From the NCBI GenBank assembly GCA_026388275.1, contig JAPLKB010000030.1, positions 1 to 64,000 of the forward strand: a stretch of DNA of 64,000 bases, written 5' to 3'. The stretch's first letter is position 1; each line of letters begins with the position of its first letter. The notes under the pieces are model-generated. The model did no database searches and was not told where the DNA came from. It saw only the letters and a list, made by a program, of their open reading frames with translations. Of this stretch, positions 1 through 8,227 are shown piece by piece. Origin of the DNA: Pseudomonadota bacterium. Lineage in GTDB: Bacteria > Desulfobacterota > Syntrophorhabdia > Syntrophorhabdales > Syntrophorhabdaceae. The position numbers and the translations under genes are program-made.

Positions 1-81
1 ATGAAGTCTTCAGAATTGGAACCGTTAATTGATGAAATTATTGTTGACACGAAAGCATGGATTAGGGATAATGTGAAATGA
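1..81 (+). CDS. C-terminal tail of an unidentified protein (5' part outside window)
   Basis: An open frame enters from the left edge in frame 1 and stops with TGA at 79-81. It encodes 26 residues ending AWIRDNVK. An ATG lies at base 1, but this looks like the end of a longer gene because no ribosome site can be seen. Too little is present to assign a family. Confidence 0.35.
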   Translation: MKSSELEPLIDEIIVDTKAWIRDNVK

Positions 82-268
82 TGTGTAACTAACCAAAATA
101 ATAAGGCAAAGCAGACTTTGTTACGTATAGCACCTACAATTAAGTAAATTCAGGCAAACAAAATGCTAAGAATTACCGATTGAAAGAGAGTACAACACCA
201 GGATCAGCTACTTTCATGAGAGGTCGGCTGTATTCAGTAGTCAGAAGGTTTTCATTTGATGCCATTCT

Positions 269-1021
269 TTATGGTTTACTTCCAATGTATATTCTTATAG
301 GAGCTTTATTCGCGCCAGGTGGTGCCATTGTAAATCCAGGCCAATCTTCTCTCTTAGAGATCCCCTCATTCGCAGCAGTAATTCCTGTTGCATTTAACGC
401 TGATAGCAAAGCCGATGCGGCAATTTTCTCGGACTCGCTGGCATCGACCAAAACCCCAACAGATAGTCCAATAAATGACCCACTTCCAACAGCCGTTGAG
501 GAAAATACAATTAATCCGGCGGCACGTAAGGGCATCTCGATTAAAGAGCGAAAATGAGTAATCTCTGGACTTTCTCCAACTTGGAGAATGTCAATGGAAA
601 TTCCAGCATATGGTTTAAGTCTCTTAGATAAACCAGATATTTGTTCTGGTGTAATTGATCTTGGTGCCAATTTCTCCTCAATTTTTACTCTTGCTAATCG
701 TTCGCCTTCTGCTATTTTGTTTGCCTCCGCTGCTCGGGCATTTGCGGCTGCGGCTGCGGCCTTCGCTTCCTCGGCTCTGGAATTAGCACCAGCCAAATTA
801 GATTCTGCTTGCTTTGCGGCTGCGAGAGATTGCGACGCATCCGCCTTTGCTTCCTCTGCACGAACGTTAGTGTTGGCAAGGTCACGTCTTAAATGTTCTT
901 CTTTTACATTGCCCATCCAAACAACCAAGACAGTTGCAATTGCTCCAATGACTAAGGCACCAATTAAAAACATATTAGCCGCGTCGTACAACCGAACCGC
1001 GGTTTCAAATGAAGGCCACAT
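269..1021 (-). CDS. Membrane-anchored Ala-rich coiled-coil protein, unknown function
   Basis: I do not recognise a family. The protein is about 250 residues when started at the ATG at 1021, which has a GAGG-type ribosome site about 8 bases upstream; the frame stays open to 1096. A transmembrane segment near residues 17-36 (FLIGALVIGAIATVLVVW) is followed by an Ala/Glu/Lys-rich heptad-like stretch (repeats such as RAEEAKADA and RAAEANK), typical of a coiled coil. A globular C-terminal half follows, containing a Gly/Ser/Val-rich segment. This layout suggests an inner-membrane anchor with a soluble domain, but which side it faces is unclear. The open frames on the opposite strand here mirror its Ala-rich codons and are not counted as genes. 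Confidence 0.6.
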   Translation of the reverse strand: MWPSFETAVRLYDAANMFLIGALVIGAIATVLVVWMGNVKEEHLRRDLANTNVRAEEAKADASQSLAAAKQAESNLAGANSRAEEAKAAAAAANARAAEANKIAEGERLARVKIEEKLAPRSITPEQISGLSKRLKPYAGISIDILQVGESPEITHFRSLIEMPLRAAGLIVFSSTAVGSGSFIGLSVGVLVDASESEKIAASALLSALNATGITAANEGISKREDWPGFTMAPPGANKAPIRIYIGSKP

Positions 1022-1357
1022 ACACTTCCTCACAATTCTTCCTTGGCTCTCACTTTTAGCAATTGCCATTGTATTCGTTGCTGCATCAATTGCCACTATC
1101 GGTATTGCTCGTCACAGCCACAGAATGAGACTGATAATCTCTAACAAATAATATAGAAGCATCGTATTTTCCAGTTTCTTTAATATTATACGCTCACCCA
1201 TCAAAAAAACAATAGCAAAACTTATGAAATATATTGAGAAAATTATCAGAGTAATTAGCAATTATCTGGTAATATCAGGTTTAAACGACCATCGGTATTT
1301 ATGGGTATTTTTCCACAATTACCAGTCATATTATTGGTCAACGGAAAAGAGCAATTC

Positions 1358-2233
1358 TTACCGTAAAGGCACTACCTCGATTTGGGCTACTTGCTGCATG
1401 TGTTTCCCTAACTGACGAGATGTCCAAGGGTGTTGTTTAAAACTAAATTTCCCTTCATAAAGAGTATTTAGACAGCTCACTAATGTTTGTATGGTTGCTT
1501 CTGGAGACCGAGGATTAGCATTTATAACAATTTGTGTTAGTTTTTTACCAAAATCTATCCCTGACTGTTTTTGTTTGTGTTCTAATAGCTCAATAAGTTC
1601 CTGAAATAGGACAGGATCATTGACTTCCAATCGAACCTTAAAATAATAAAGACCTATAGCCTCTTTATCCATGTTGGTGAATGTATTAGATAGTGTGTTG
1701 TCTTTTAGGGCTTGTTTTGTACGCTTCTCAAATGTTTCGCCGGGATTGATACCCCAAACTCGAACTTTACTATAAAAAATATAATGCAGTATGGGGTCAT
1801 ACAGTTGCTCAGCTAATTGATGAAATGCTGCCCAGTTGGTCTCGTTATCCATATAGTTCGGAATCAACCATTTTAAAACAGGGTATCCTTGATCTCTTAG
1901 TTCAAAGTGATACAGTTCATGAACGATAACATCAATCTTTCGGCCATGGGCAGGATTAATCCAGATAATTGGCGTGCCATCATCACCTACGTTTGACTTT
2001 CCGGACATGGGATCCTTTTCATCTAACCATTCTTCACGCACCTGCTTACCAAATTTTCGTTCTACTTCTACTAATAGGGATTTTACCTCACAGTTATTAA
2101 AAGGTAACCCGAAAAGAACATGCATAAATTCATTTTCTTCTTGAGCGTTCAAGCAATTAATTGGCAAGATGCATATAAAAACAAATATAACAAAAGGCAG
2201 TCGCAAATAAGACAACTTTTCTAAAAGAAACAT
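1358..2233 (-). CDS. Secreted HELYH-motif protein, putative zinc metallopeptidase-like
   Basis: A 291-residue protein with a hydrophobic signal segment (residues about 10-30, ending LNA). The motif HELYH at residues 105-109 lies in VIVHELYHFELRDQGYP and matches the HExxH zinc-binding pattern of gluzincin/SprT-like peptidases. The context (a loop, then a strand with DVIV, then the helix with HELYH) fits such a fold. No obvious third zinc ligand motif can be named from sequence alone, so peptidase activity is inference. The likely location is periplasmic or extracellular. The gene stands alone between the coiled-coil gene and a repeat-bearing spacer in AT-rich accessory-looking DNA. Confidence 0.6.
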   Translation of the reverse strand: MFLLEKLSYLRLPFVIFVFICILPINCLNAQEENEFMHVLFGLPFNNCEVKSLLVEVERKFGKQVREEWLDEKDPMSGKSNVGDDGTPIIWINPAHGRKIDVIVHELYHFELRDQGYPVLKWLIPNYMDNETNWAAFHQLAEQLYDPILHYIFYSKVRVWGINPGETFEKRTKQALKDNTLSNTFTNMDKEAIGLYYFKVRLEVNDPVLFQELIELLEHKQKQSGIDFGKKLTQIVINANPRSPEATIQTLVSCLNTLYEGKFSFKQHPWTSRQLGKHMQQVAQIEVVPLR

Positions 2234-2492
2234 TTTTATGGATATATCATATTCTCCGAACTGTCGTAAGCACTTTTATTCCCGCTCCGTATTCAGAACA
2301 CACAGATGAATATAACAATGGAGACGCCTACAGTTGCCATTCTCTTTTTCAAGCCCTTTTTATATTGTATATTTATAATTCTGATAATTATATCAATAAA
2401 TGTCAAGAATATTGCAATAGATTTTTCTCCATTACCACTTGAAGCACTTTATTACAATGGAAAATAGAAAAAATAACATTTCAGGAAGGAAC

Positions 2493-2580
2493 TTGTACCT
2501 CAAAAAAAGCCACGCAGTGTGCATTTCGGTAAGAAAGATTTGGCTTCAGGCAAAAACCGCGGAGCGCGCACTCCAGGAAG
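2493..2580 (+). repeat. Dispersed 46/47-bp-period degenerate repeat, copy A
   Basis: The block starting TTGTACCTCA and containing CCACGCAGTGTGCATTTCGG followed by AAGAAA closely matches 48369-48413. A degraded second unit begins near 2557, 47 bases after the CCAC of the first unit at 2510. A partial inverted copy lies near 46272-46299. The match between distant non-coding sites shows a dispersed repeat family and not a gene. Confidence 0.65.
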
Positions 2581-2617
2581 CTAACACTTTTTTTCAAGTA
2601 CGCAAGAACCGGATGAA
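2580..2617 (+). repeat. 38-bp direct repeat, left copy (flanks hepT/mntA)
   Basis: The stretch starting GCTAACACTTTTTTTCAAG and continuing ACGCAAGAACC then GATGAA is repeated at 3642-3680 with only about two or three differences. The two copies bracket the toxin-antitoxin pair at 2838-3471. Confidence 0.75.
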
Positions 2618-2837
2618 ACTTAATTAATATTATCTGCTCATTTCCCTTCTTTTTCATTCTCTCTCACAATCTCATTTACAATCTTCTCTGCATGAACGGG
2701 AGAATAGATGGGAATAATCTGCCTTACTGAATTCACCTTTCATGGAATCGAAGCAGGCATTTGGTAGGGCATTTAAGGTAATATTCAAAATTGTGGGATG
2801 TACAACAATGGGTGTATTCAGGAAGTGATACTGATTT

Positions 2838-3188
2838 TCAATCTCTTTTTGCAGAGATTAATCTTTCAAGCATGAGCTTCAACTCCGGTAATCGTTCCTG
2901 TGCGACTTTCCAGACAGTCTTCAAGTCTACACCCATGTAATCGTGTATAAGCACGTCTCGCATACCAGCCATTTTGCTCCAGGGAATGTCAGGATATTTC
3001 TGGCGAAATGATGTTGGTATACGTTTAGCAGCTTCGCCAAGAACTTCAAGGCTCCTGATTACCGCATTGACAGTCTTCTTATCTTCTGCAAATGTCTCGT
3101 AATGCATACCACGTGTGAACTCTTCTACGTCGGCAATGGCAGTCAGGATATCGTCAAGGTAATCAGCCATCTCACGACCCTTAGACAT
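2838..3188 (-). CDS. hepT: HEPN-domain toxin RNase HepT
   Basis: A small helical HEPN protein of 116 residues. The catalytic motif Rx4HxY is visible as RDVLIHDY (Arg77, His82, Tyr84). In characterised HepT/MntA systems the HEPN protein is an RNase toxin, and its motif tyrosine is AMPylated by the partner nucleotidyltransferase. The start chosen is the ATG at 3188, with AGAGG upstream, giving an 8-base overlap with the end of the mntA gene. The frame is open further upstream but that part lies wholly inside mntA. The tight overlap implies translational coupling, antitoxin first. Family assignment is firm from motif and pairing; toxicity is inferred. Confidence 0.88.
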   Translation of the reverse strand: MSKGREMADYLDDILTAIADVEEFTRGMHYETFAEDKKTVNAVIRSLEVLGEAAKRIPTSFRQKYPDIPWSKMAGMRDVLIHDYMGVDLKTVWKVAQERLPELKLMLERLISAKRD

Positions 3189-3471
3189 ATTCAACCTCTG
3201 CCAGGATATATTTACCAATAGTCGGTTTAAGGGCTGTTTCCATAACCAGATCAACCTTATTATGCAGCCTGCTTTCAAGGTACTCACGGAGGTCCAGAAA
3301 ATCGAAAAGATCAATATCACGACTGAAGGTGACAAGTATGTCTATGTCACTCTTTCTCCTCTGCCGTTCTCTGACGTATGAGCCGAAAAGTCCGAGGCGC
3401 TTGACCCCATAGCGGGATTCCATTTCTGGCTTTATACTTCTAATAATGTCAACTACCTCTTTTTTCCCCAT
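3181..3471 (-). CDS. mntA: MNT-type nucleotidyltransferase antitoxin MntA
   Basis: A minimal nucleotidyltransferase of 96 residues. The signature GSx10DxD is intact (Gly30-Ser31, Asp42, Asp44 in SDIDILV), with a probable third acidic ligand at Asp74 (KVDLV). Known MntA proteins transfer AMP to the HepT tyrosine and so neutralise the RNase. The gene begins with ATG at 3471 and its last 8 bases overlap hepT. The ribosome site is weak (a GCGGG stretch before the start). Both genes lie between 38-bp direct repeats, consistent with a module that arrived as a unit. Confidence 0.88.
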   Translation of the reverse strand: MGKKEVVDIIRSIKPEMESRYGVKRLGLFGSYVRERQRRKSDIDILVTFSRDIDLFDFLDLREYLESRLHNKVDLVMETALKPTIGKYILAEVEYV

Positions 3472-3813
3472 AATAAATTACCCGCCAGTTTAAATCTGAT
3501 ATAAAAATTAATTATATAGAAAGTATAGGTGAATCTACTTTTTATGTCAAAAGGATTAATCTAAAGCGGGTGGAAAAAGCATTATAATCAGGAAATTGGC
3601 GGAACATTGTGTTAATTTTGTTCAGATGCATGAGCGTTATCGCTAACACTTTTTTTCAAGCACGCAAGAACCTGATGAACTATAAATCCTTTTACAAAGG
3701 AAATACAGTGAAGAACGGCAGGGATTTTTTTGAAAAAGCACCGGATTCAGGTTTTTAAATACATATAAAACGAAAAGATTATGTTTTTTATTTGAAAACC
3801 CTTTAAGGTATAT
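3472..3813. other. Spacer between mntA and ahbB
   Basis: This divergent spacer contains the right 38-bp direct repeat (3642-3680) and must hold promoters for both the leftward mntA-hepT pair and the rightward ahbB operon. No clear sigma-70 pair could be fixed. An AAGG ribosome site at 3805-3808 serves the GTG of ahbB. No gene is seen. Confidence 0.5.
3642..3680 (+). repeat. 38-bp direct repeat, right copy
   Basis: GCTAACACTTTTTTTCAAG followed by CACGCAAGAACCTGATGAAC nearly matches 2580-2617. Immediately upstream the bases GAGCGTTATCGCTAAC form a short hairpin (AGCG/CGCT arms), which the left copy lacks. Confidence 0.75.
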
Positions 3814-4284
3814 GTGAAAATTAACAACATGTATAAAATTCTAAAAAACATACCCGGTGATTTCCCGATTATTGAGAGACCATACGATGAAATGGCAAAC
3901 AATGCAGGTATGAGCGAGGTAGAGTTCTTATCTGCGCTCAACAAATTAAAAAAAGAAGGCATAATACGGAGAATTGCCGCTGTACTTTTTCATCGAAGGG
4001 CTTCCTATACACATAATGCAATGGTTGTCTGGAAAGTTAAGGATGATGATGTTGACAGGGCAGGGGGCATCATGGCTTCTTTCCCTGAGGTCAGCCATTG
4101 TTATGAGAGGGAAAAAGGGGATTATTGGGATTACAACTTATACACAATGATACACGGGAAAAGCCTTGAAGACTGTAAAGAGATCGCCGGACGTATCTCA
4201 GAGCATACAGGCATAAAAAACTTCCAAATGTTCTTCAGCAAGAGGGAATTTAAAAAGATACCGCTAAGGGTGATTTATGAATAG
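3814..4284 (+). CDS. ahbB: Siroheme decarboxylase subunit AhbB (Lrp/AsnC-like fold)
   Basis: A 156-residue protein with an AsnC-type winged-helix N-terminus (residues about 10-50, ending RRIAAVLFHRRASY) and an RAM-like C-terminus containing VSHCYERE, YNLYTMIHG and a final FFSKREFKK block, all typical of AhbA/AhbB. These proteins decarboxylate siroheme to didecarboxysiroheme in the alternative heme pathway of sulfate reducers and archaea. The start is a GTG at 3814 with AAGG five bases upstream; an ATG at 3829 is possible. The stop overlaps the hemL start by 8 bases. The linkage to hemL supports the tetrapyrrole role. The partner ahbA is not in this window. Confidence 0.85.
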   Translation: MKINNMYKILKNIPGDFPIIERPYDEMANNAGMSEVEFLSALNKLKKEGIIRRIAAVLFHRRASYTHNAMVVWKVKDDDVDRAGGIMASFPEVSHCYEREKGDYWDYNLYTMIHGKSLEDCKEIAGRISEHTGIKNFQMFFSKREFKKIPLRVIYE

Positions 4285-5569
4285 AGAAAAATCGAGCGAA
4301 TTATACGCAGAAGCAAGGAAATATATACCTGCCGGTGTAAACAGTCCTGTAAGAGCCTTTCAATCAGTACACGATACACCGTTTTATGTGAAAAATGCCA
4401 AAGGTTCATACCTTTTTGATGTTGATGGAAATACTTACCTTGATTACGTTGCCTCATGGGGTGCAATAATACTCGGACATGCCCATGACGGACTTATTGA
4501 AGAAGTGAAATCAGCGCTTGATAAAGGCACAAGCTTCGGAGCCTGCCACCCCGATGAAATTAAACTGGCAAAGCTCATTATAGAAGCATTTCCTTCAATA
4601 GACCTTGTGAGACTGACAAGCTCGGGAACGGAAGCAACAATGAGCGCCATAAGGCTTGCAAGGGGTTTTACCGGAAAAAACAATATCATAAAATTTAAGG
4701 GCTGCTACCACGGGCATGTTGACAGTCTTCTTGTAAAAGCCGGTTCAGGTCTGGCTACTTATGGAATACCGGACAGCAGGGGTATCCCGGATGTGCTTGC
4801 AAAATGTACATATATTGCTGATTTTAATCATATCGACACAGTGCGGAATATTGTCAGAGAGAACAAGGACATTGCCTGTGTCATACTGGAACCTGTTATG
4901 GGTAATATGGGTCTCATCCTGCCTGAAAAGGGGTTTCTTGAGGACATTCAGGAAATTTGCAGAGAGTCGGGGATTTTACTTATTTTCGACGAAGTAATAA
5001 CAGGTTTCAGAGTTACATACGGTGGGGCTCAGCACCTTTACGGAATTGACCCGGATATAACATGTCTTGGAAAGATCGTCGGCGGAGGTTTCCCTATAGG
5101 TGTATTTGGCGGCAAAAAAGAAATCATGGATATGATTGCCCCTCTCGGCGATGTTTATCAGGCGGGTACGTTGTCAGGCAATCCCATAGCAGTAAGGGCA
5201 GGAATATATGTGCTTGAACATTTGAAGAAAAACAGCGACATATATAGTTCAATGGATAAAAACATTAACAGATTAAAAACACAGTTGCTTCAAATTGCGG
5301 AGAAATATGGCATTCCTTATAAGATCAATAATATTACCGGCATGTTTACAGGATTCTTCTCTCGTAGCCCTGTTAACGATTACGAGGCTGCCCTGACATC
5401 AGACCGGGCAATTTATGAAAAGTTTTTCAAATTAATGCTTGAAGAAGGGATATTTTTTGCCCCAAGCCCATTCGAGGCTTCATTTTTAACAGACTCATAC
5501 GGGGAAAACGAAATCATGAAGACTGTAGACGCCTGTGAAAAGGTTTTTAAAACACTTAAGGGCTATTAA
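4277..5569 (+). CDS. hemL: Glutamate-1-semialdehyde 2,1-aminomutase
   Basis: HemL converts glutamate-1-semialdehyde to 5-aminolevulinate, the first committed tetrapyrrole precursor in the C5 pathway, in the cytoplasm with PLP. The protein has 430 residues, a normal family length. The N-terminus carries the family block IPAGVNSPVRAF; the PLP-binding Asp lies in IFDEVITGFR, and the Schiff-base lysine is Lys266 in GKIVGGGFPIG. The ATG overlaps the ahbB stop by 8 bases and its own stop is one base before alr, so the three are translationally linked. Confidence 0.96.
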   Translation: MNREKSSELYAEARKYIPAGVNSPVRAFQSVHDTPFYVKNAKGSYLFDVDGNTYLDYVASWGAIILGHAHDGLIEEVKSALDKGTSFGACHPDEIKLAKLIIEAFPSIDLVRLTSSGTEATMSAIRLARGFTGKNNIIKFKGCYHGHVDSLLVKAGSGLATYGIPDSRGIPDVLAKCTYIADFNHIDTVRNIVRENKDIACVILEPVMGNMGLILPEKGFLEDIQEICRESGILLIFDEVITGFRVTYGGAQHLYGIDPDITCLGKIVGGGFPIGVFGGKKEIMDMIAPLGDVYQAGTLSGNPIAVRAGIYVLEHLKKNSDIYSSMDKNINRLKTQLLQIAEKYGIPYKINNITGMFTGFFSRSPVNDYEAALTSDRAIYEKFFKLMLEEGIFFAPSPFEASFLTDSYGENEIMKTVDACEKVFKTLKGY

Positions 5570-5570
5570 A

Positions 5571-6695
5571 ATGAGCAAAATGAGAAATCATAGAGCTATT
5601 GCGCAGATAGATTTAAAAGTACTTGAAGAAAATTATTGGATGATAAAATCCCGGTTGTCTGAGAATGTTAAAATACTCTGCGTTGTCAAAGCCGATGCTT
5701 ATGGCCACGGCATGATTCAAGTTGCCGGTAAACTTGAATCTATAGGCGCCGACTATTTAGGAGTTGCAACGGTCAGTGAGGGTATGCATCTAAGGTCTCA
5801 TAATATAAAGGCCCCTGTACTTGTCATGGGCGGCATGGTGCCCTGGGAGGACGTGCAGCAGGTTTTGGACAATAACCTTACGCTGGCTGTGCATGATCTG
5901 GATATGTTAAAAAGAGTAAAAGATGCCTGTATACTTCAGGATAAAACAATAAACATTCACCTGAAAGTCGACACCGGTATGGGAAGGCTTGGTTTTAATC
6001 CCGGTAATATACCTGCTGTAATTGAAGAGTTAAAGGACAAAAAATGTGTCAAAGTGGAAGGCATTATGAGTCATTTTTCTTCTTCAGAAATAAGGGATGA
6101 ATACGGGAAGATACAGGTAATGGTTTTTAGAAATATTTTACAGTTGTTTCAAAACAGCGGCATTAAAACAAATCTTAATCATATGGCAAACAGCGGAGCC
6201 ATAATTAATTATAAAGAAGCGCATTTCAATATGGTGAGAGTCGGAATAAATCTTTACGGTTCTTATCCTTCAGTCGAATTGCGAGAGAGTTTCCCTGTAA
6301 AACAGGTAATGAAGCTGATATCAAGGATTGCGGTGGTCAAAGAGTTTCCTCCGGGGTATGCACTGAGTTACGGGAGATCTTATACTACGAAAAAGAATGC
6401 AAAGATAGCATGCATACCTTTTGGTTATGCAGATGGTTACCCCAGATCTCTGTCGAATAAAGGTTTAGTGTTGATAAAGGATAAAAGGTGCAATGTGGTT
6501 GGAAAGGTTTGCATGGACTGGATATTGGTTGATGTAACGGGTATTGAGGATGTGAAAGCAGGCGACGAGGTGATTTTGCTGGGTAACGGTAATAATGATA
6601 GAATTACTGCTGATGAGATGGCGCACCTGGCAGGCACTATCCCTTACGAAATACTCTGTAAGATATCCGGAAGAGTACCGAGGATTTATGAATAG
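5571..6695 (+). CDS. alr: Alanine racemase
   Basis: A PLP enzyme that interconverts L- and D-alanine for peptidoglycan. From the ATG at 5571 it has 374 residues, the usual size. The PLP lysine is Lys40 in VVKADAYGHG, and the second catalytic base is Tyr267 in GYALSYGRSY. The C-terminal beta domain includes VCMDWILVDVT. The frame is open back to 5535, inside hemL, but 5571 sits one base after the hemL stop and gives the family N-terminus. The 3' end overlaps mlaE by 8 bases through the same ATGAATAG overlap seen at ahbB/hemL. Confidence 0.95.
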   Translation: MSKMRNHRAIAQIDLKVLEENYWMIKSRLSENVKILCVVKADAYGHGMIQVAGKLESIGADYLGVATVSEGMHLRSHNIKAPVLVMGGMVPWEDVQQVLDNNLTLAVHDLDMLKRVKDACILQDKTINIHLKVDTGMGRLGFNPGNIPAVIEELKDKKCVKVEGIMSHFSSSEIRDEYGKIQVMVFRNILQLFQNSGIKTNLNHMANSGAIINYKEAHFNMVRVGINLYGSYPSVELRESFPVKQVMKLISRIAVVKEFPPGYALSYGRSYTTKKNAKIACIPFGYADGYPRSLSNKGLVLIKDKRCNVVGKVCMDWILVDVTGIEDVKAGDEVILLGNGNNDRITADEMAHLAGTIPYEILCKISGRVPRIYE

Positions 6696-7461
6696 CAATC
6701 TGGTCAGGAAAATCTTTGCCCCGGTCATAGATTTTATAAAAGAGACCGGCAATATAGGGCTGTTTTTTATTCAAAGCATCTACCTGTGTTTCAGAAGACC
6801 TTTCAAGTTTAACTATATACTCAAACAGATGGAATTTATCGGTGTAAATTCGGTTGCCGTTGTAGTCGTTTCAGGCGGTTTTATCGGGATGGTCCTTGCT
6901 CTGCAGTCTTATCATGGATTCAGACGGTTCGGTTCTGAAGGACTTGTCGGGGTTACTGTGGCATTAAGCATGACCCGTGAACTTGGTCCTATTCTCACAG
7001 GCCTGATGGTCACCGGCAGGGCAGGTTCTGCAATGGCGGCAGAGCTTGGCACAATGAGGATAACCGAGCAGATTGATGCATTAACGGTCATGGCCCTCAG
7101 TCCGATAAAATATCTTGTTGTGCCCAGGGTTATTGCGTCTTTTTTGATGCTTCCGGTTTTGACCATCGTGTCGGATTTTATCGGGATCATGGGCGGTTAC
7201 CTTGTGGGGGTTAAGCTCCTCGGGATTAACGAAGGCGCATTTATCAATAAGATAATTAAGTACCTTAACCCTGAAGACATATTCAATGGTCTTGTAAAAG
7301 CAGCTTTCTTCGGAATTATTTTGAGTGTTATCTCATGCTATAAGGGTTTTTATACAAAAGGGGGCGCAGAAGGTGTAGGCCGGTCAACTACTGAGGCTGT
7401 TGTTTTTTCAAGCCTTATCATATTGATATCGGATTATGTATTGACTTCGCTGATGTTCTAA
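6688..7461 (+). CDS. mlaE: MlaE-family ABC transporter permease (lipid transport)
   Basis: An inner-membrane permease of 257 residues from the ATG at 6688. It is the MlaE/TrgD1 type: several hydrophobic helices, with the conserved segments TRELGPILTGLMVTGRAGSA and MAAELGTMRITEQIDAL, which are diagnostic of the family. With MlaF and MlaD it forms an ABC complex that moves phospholipid between inner membrane and outer-membrane-facing carriers. The start chosen overlaps alr by 8 bases; the longer frame to 6595 lies within alr and lacks family sequence. The following mlaF begins one base after the stop. Confidence 0.94.
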   Translation: MNSNLVRKIFAPVIDFIKETGNIGLFFIQSIYLCFRRPFKFNYILKQMEFIGVNSVAVVVVSGGFIGMVLALQSYHGFRRFGSEGLVGVTVALSMTRELGPILTGLMVTGRAGSAMAAELGTMRITEQIDALTVMALSPIKYLVVPRVIASFLMLPVLTIVSDFIGIMGGYLVGVKLLGINEGAFINKIIKYLNPEDIFNGLVKAAFFGIILSVISCYKGFYTKGGAEGVGRSTTEAVVFSSLIILISDYVLTSLMF

Positions 7462-7462
7462 T

Positions 7463-8227
7463 ATGGATGATATAGCGATAAAATTAATAGATGTGCATAA
7501 AAGCTTCGGCAATCAAAAAGTGCTTGACGGGATAAATCTTGAAATAGAAATAGGAAAAACTACGGTAATAATAGGAAAAAGCGGCGGCGGGAAAAGCGTT
7601 CTGCTGAAGCATATAATCGGGCTTTTAAAACCGGATAAAGGTGAAATATGGATAGACGGCGTTGAAATCACAAGATTGAAGGAAAGAGATCTGAACGATG
7701 TCAGAAAAAAGTTCGGAATGCTTTTTCAGGAAGCAGCCCTCTTTGACTCTATGGATGTTTTTGATAATGTGGCGTTTCCGCTTCGCGAACATACAAAGAT
7801 GAAGGAAGCCGAGATAAGGGTAATTGTTGAGGAGGAGCTGAAACAGGTCGGCCTTTTAAATGTTACTGAAAAGATGCCATCCGAACTGTCCGGCGGCATG
7901 AGGAAAAGGGTAGGGCTTGCAAGGGCACTTGCCCTTGATCCTGGTATAATACTCTTTGATGAGCCGACGAGCGCCCTTGATCCTATTATATCGTTGACGA
8001 TATTGGATTTAATAAAGGAGACGCAGACATATTTTAAAAAAACATACCTTGTAATAAGCCACGATATACTCGGTATGTTCAGGATTGCCGACAAAGTTGC
8101 CATGCTGAGCAACGGCAGGATCATAGAATACGGAGCGCCCCTTGAGATCAGACAAAGCAGCAATGATGCCACAAGGGAGTTCTTGAGGGCGACAAAAATA
8201 CCGGGGTTTGCAGGAGGGGATTTATGA
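7463..8227 (+). CDS. mlaF: MlaF-type ABC transporter ATPase (lipid transport)
   Basis: A cytoplasmic ATPase of 254 residues that powers MlaE. Walker A is GKSGGGKS (residues 38-45), the signature is LSGGMRKRVGLARALA, Walker B is IILFDEPTSALDP, and the switch His is in VISHD. The R-K-R-V variant of the signature is typical of MlaF/Ttg2A. The gene starts one base after mlaE and overlaps mlaD by four bases (ATGA). Confidence 0.95.
   Translation: MDDIAIKLIDVHKSFGNQKVLDGINLEIEIGKTTVIIGKSGGGKSVLLKHIIGLLKPDKGEIWIDGVEITRLKERDLNDVRKKFGMLFQEAALFDSMDVFDNVAFPLREHTKMKEAEIRVIVEEELKQVGLLNVTEKMPSELSGGMRKRVGLARALALDPGIILFDEPTSALDPIISLTILDLIKETQTYFKKTYLVISHDILGMFRIADKVAMLSNGRIIEYGAPLEIRQSSNDATREFLRATKIPGFAGGDL

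Larger units (their letters stand above)
2234..2837. other. Non-coding spacer with degenerate repeats
   Basis: No convincing gene is seen. An open frame of 62 codons at 2439-2627 is explained by repeat DNA, because its sequence recurs in non-coding DNA near 48.3 kb (see repeats at 2493-2580 and 2580-2617). The remainder is AT-rich and unremarkable. Confidence 0.6.

Noticed and set aside
180-1151. Two long rightward open frames opposite the coiled-coil gene
   Set aside because: They mirror the Ala-rich codons of the leftward gene, have no ribosome site, and overlap it almost fully.
2439-2627. A 62-codon rightward frame
   Set aside because: Its DNA is made of repeat units found in non-coding DNA near 48.3 kb and 3.65 kb.
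3601-3680. Possible integron attC-like site next to the right direct repeat
   Set aside because: There is a GTTA/TAAC pair and a short hairpin, but the left copy lacks it and the full R/L box pattern is not met; no integrase is seen.
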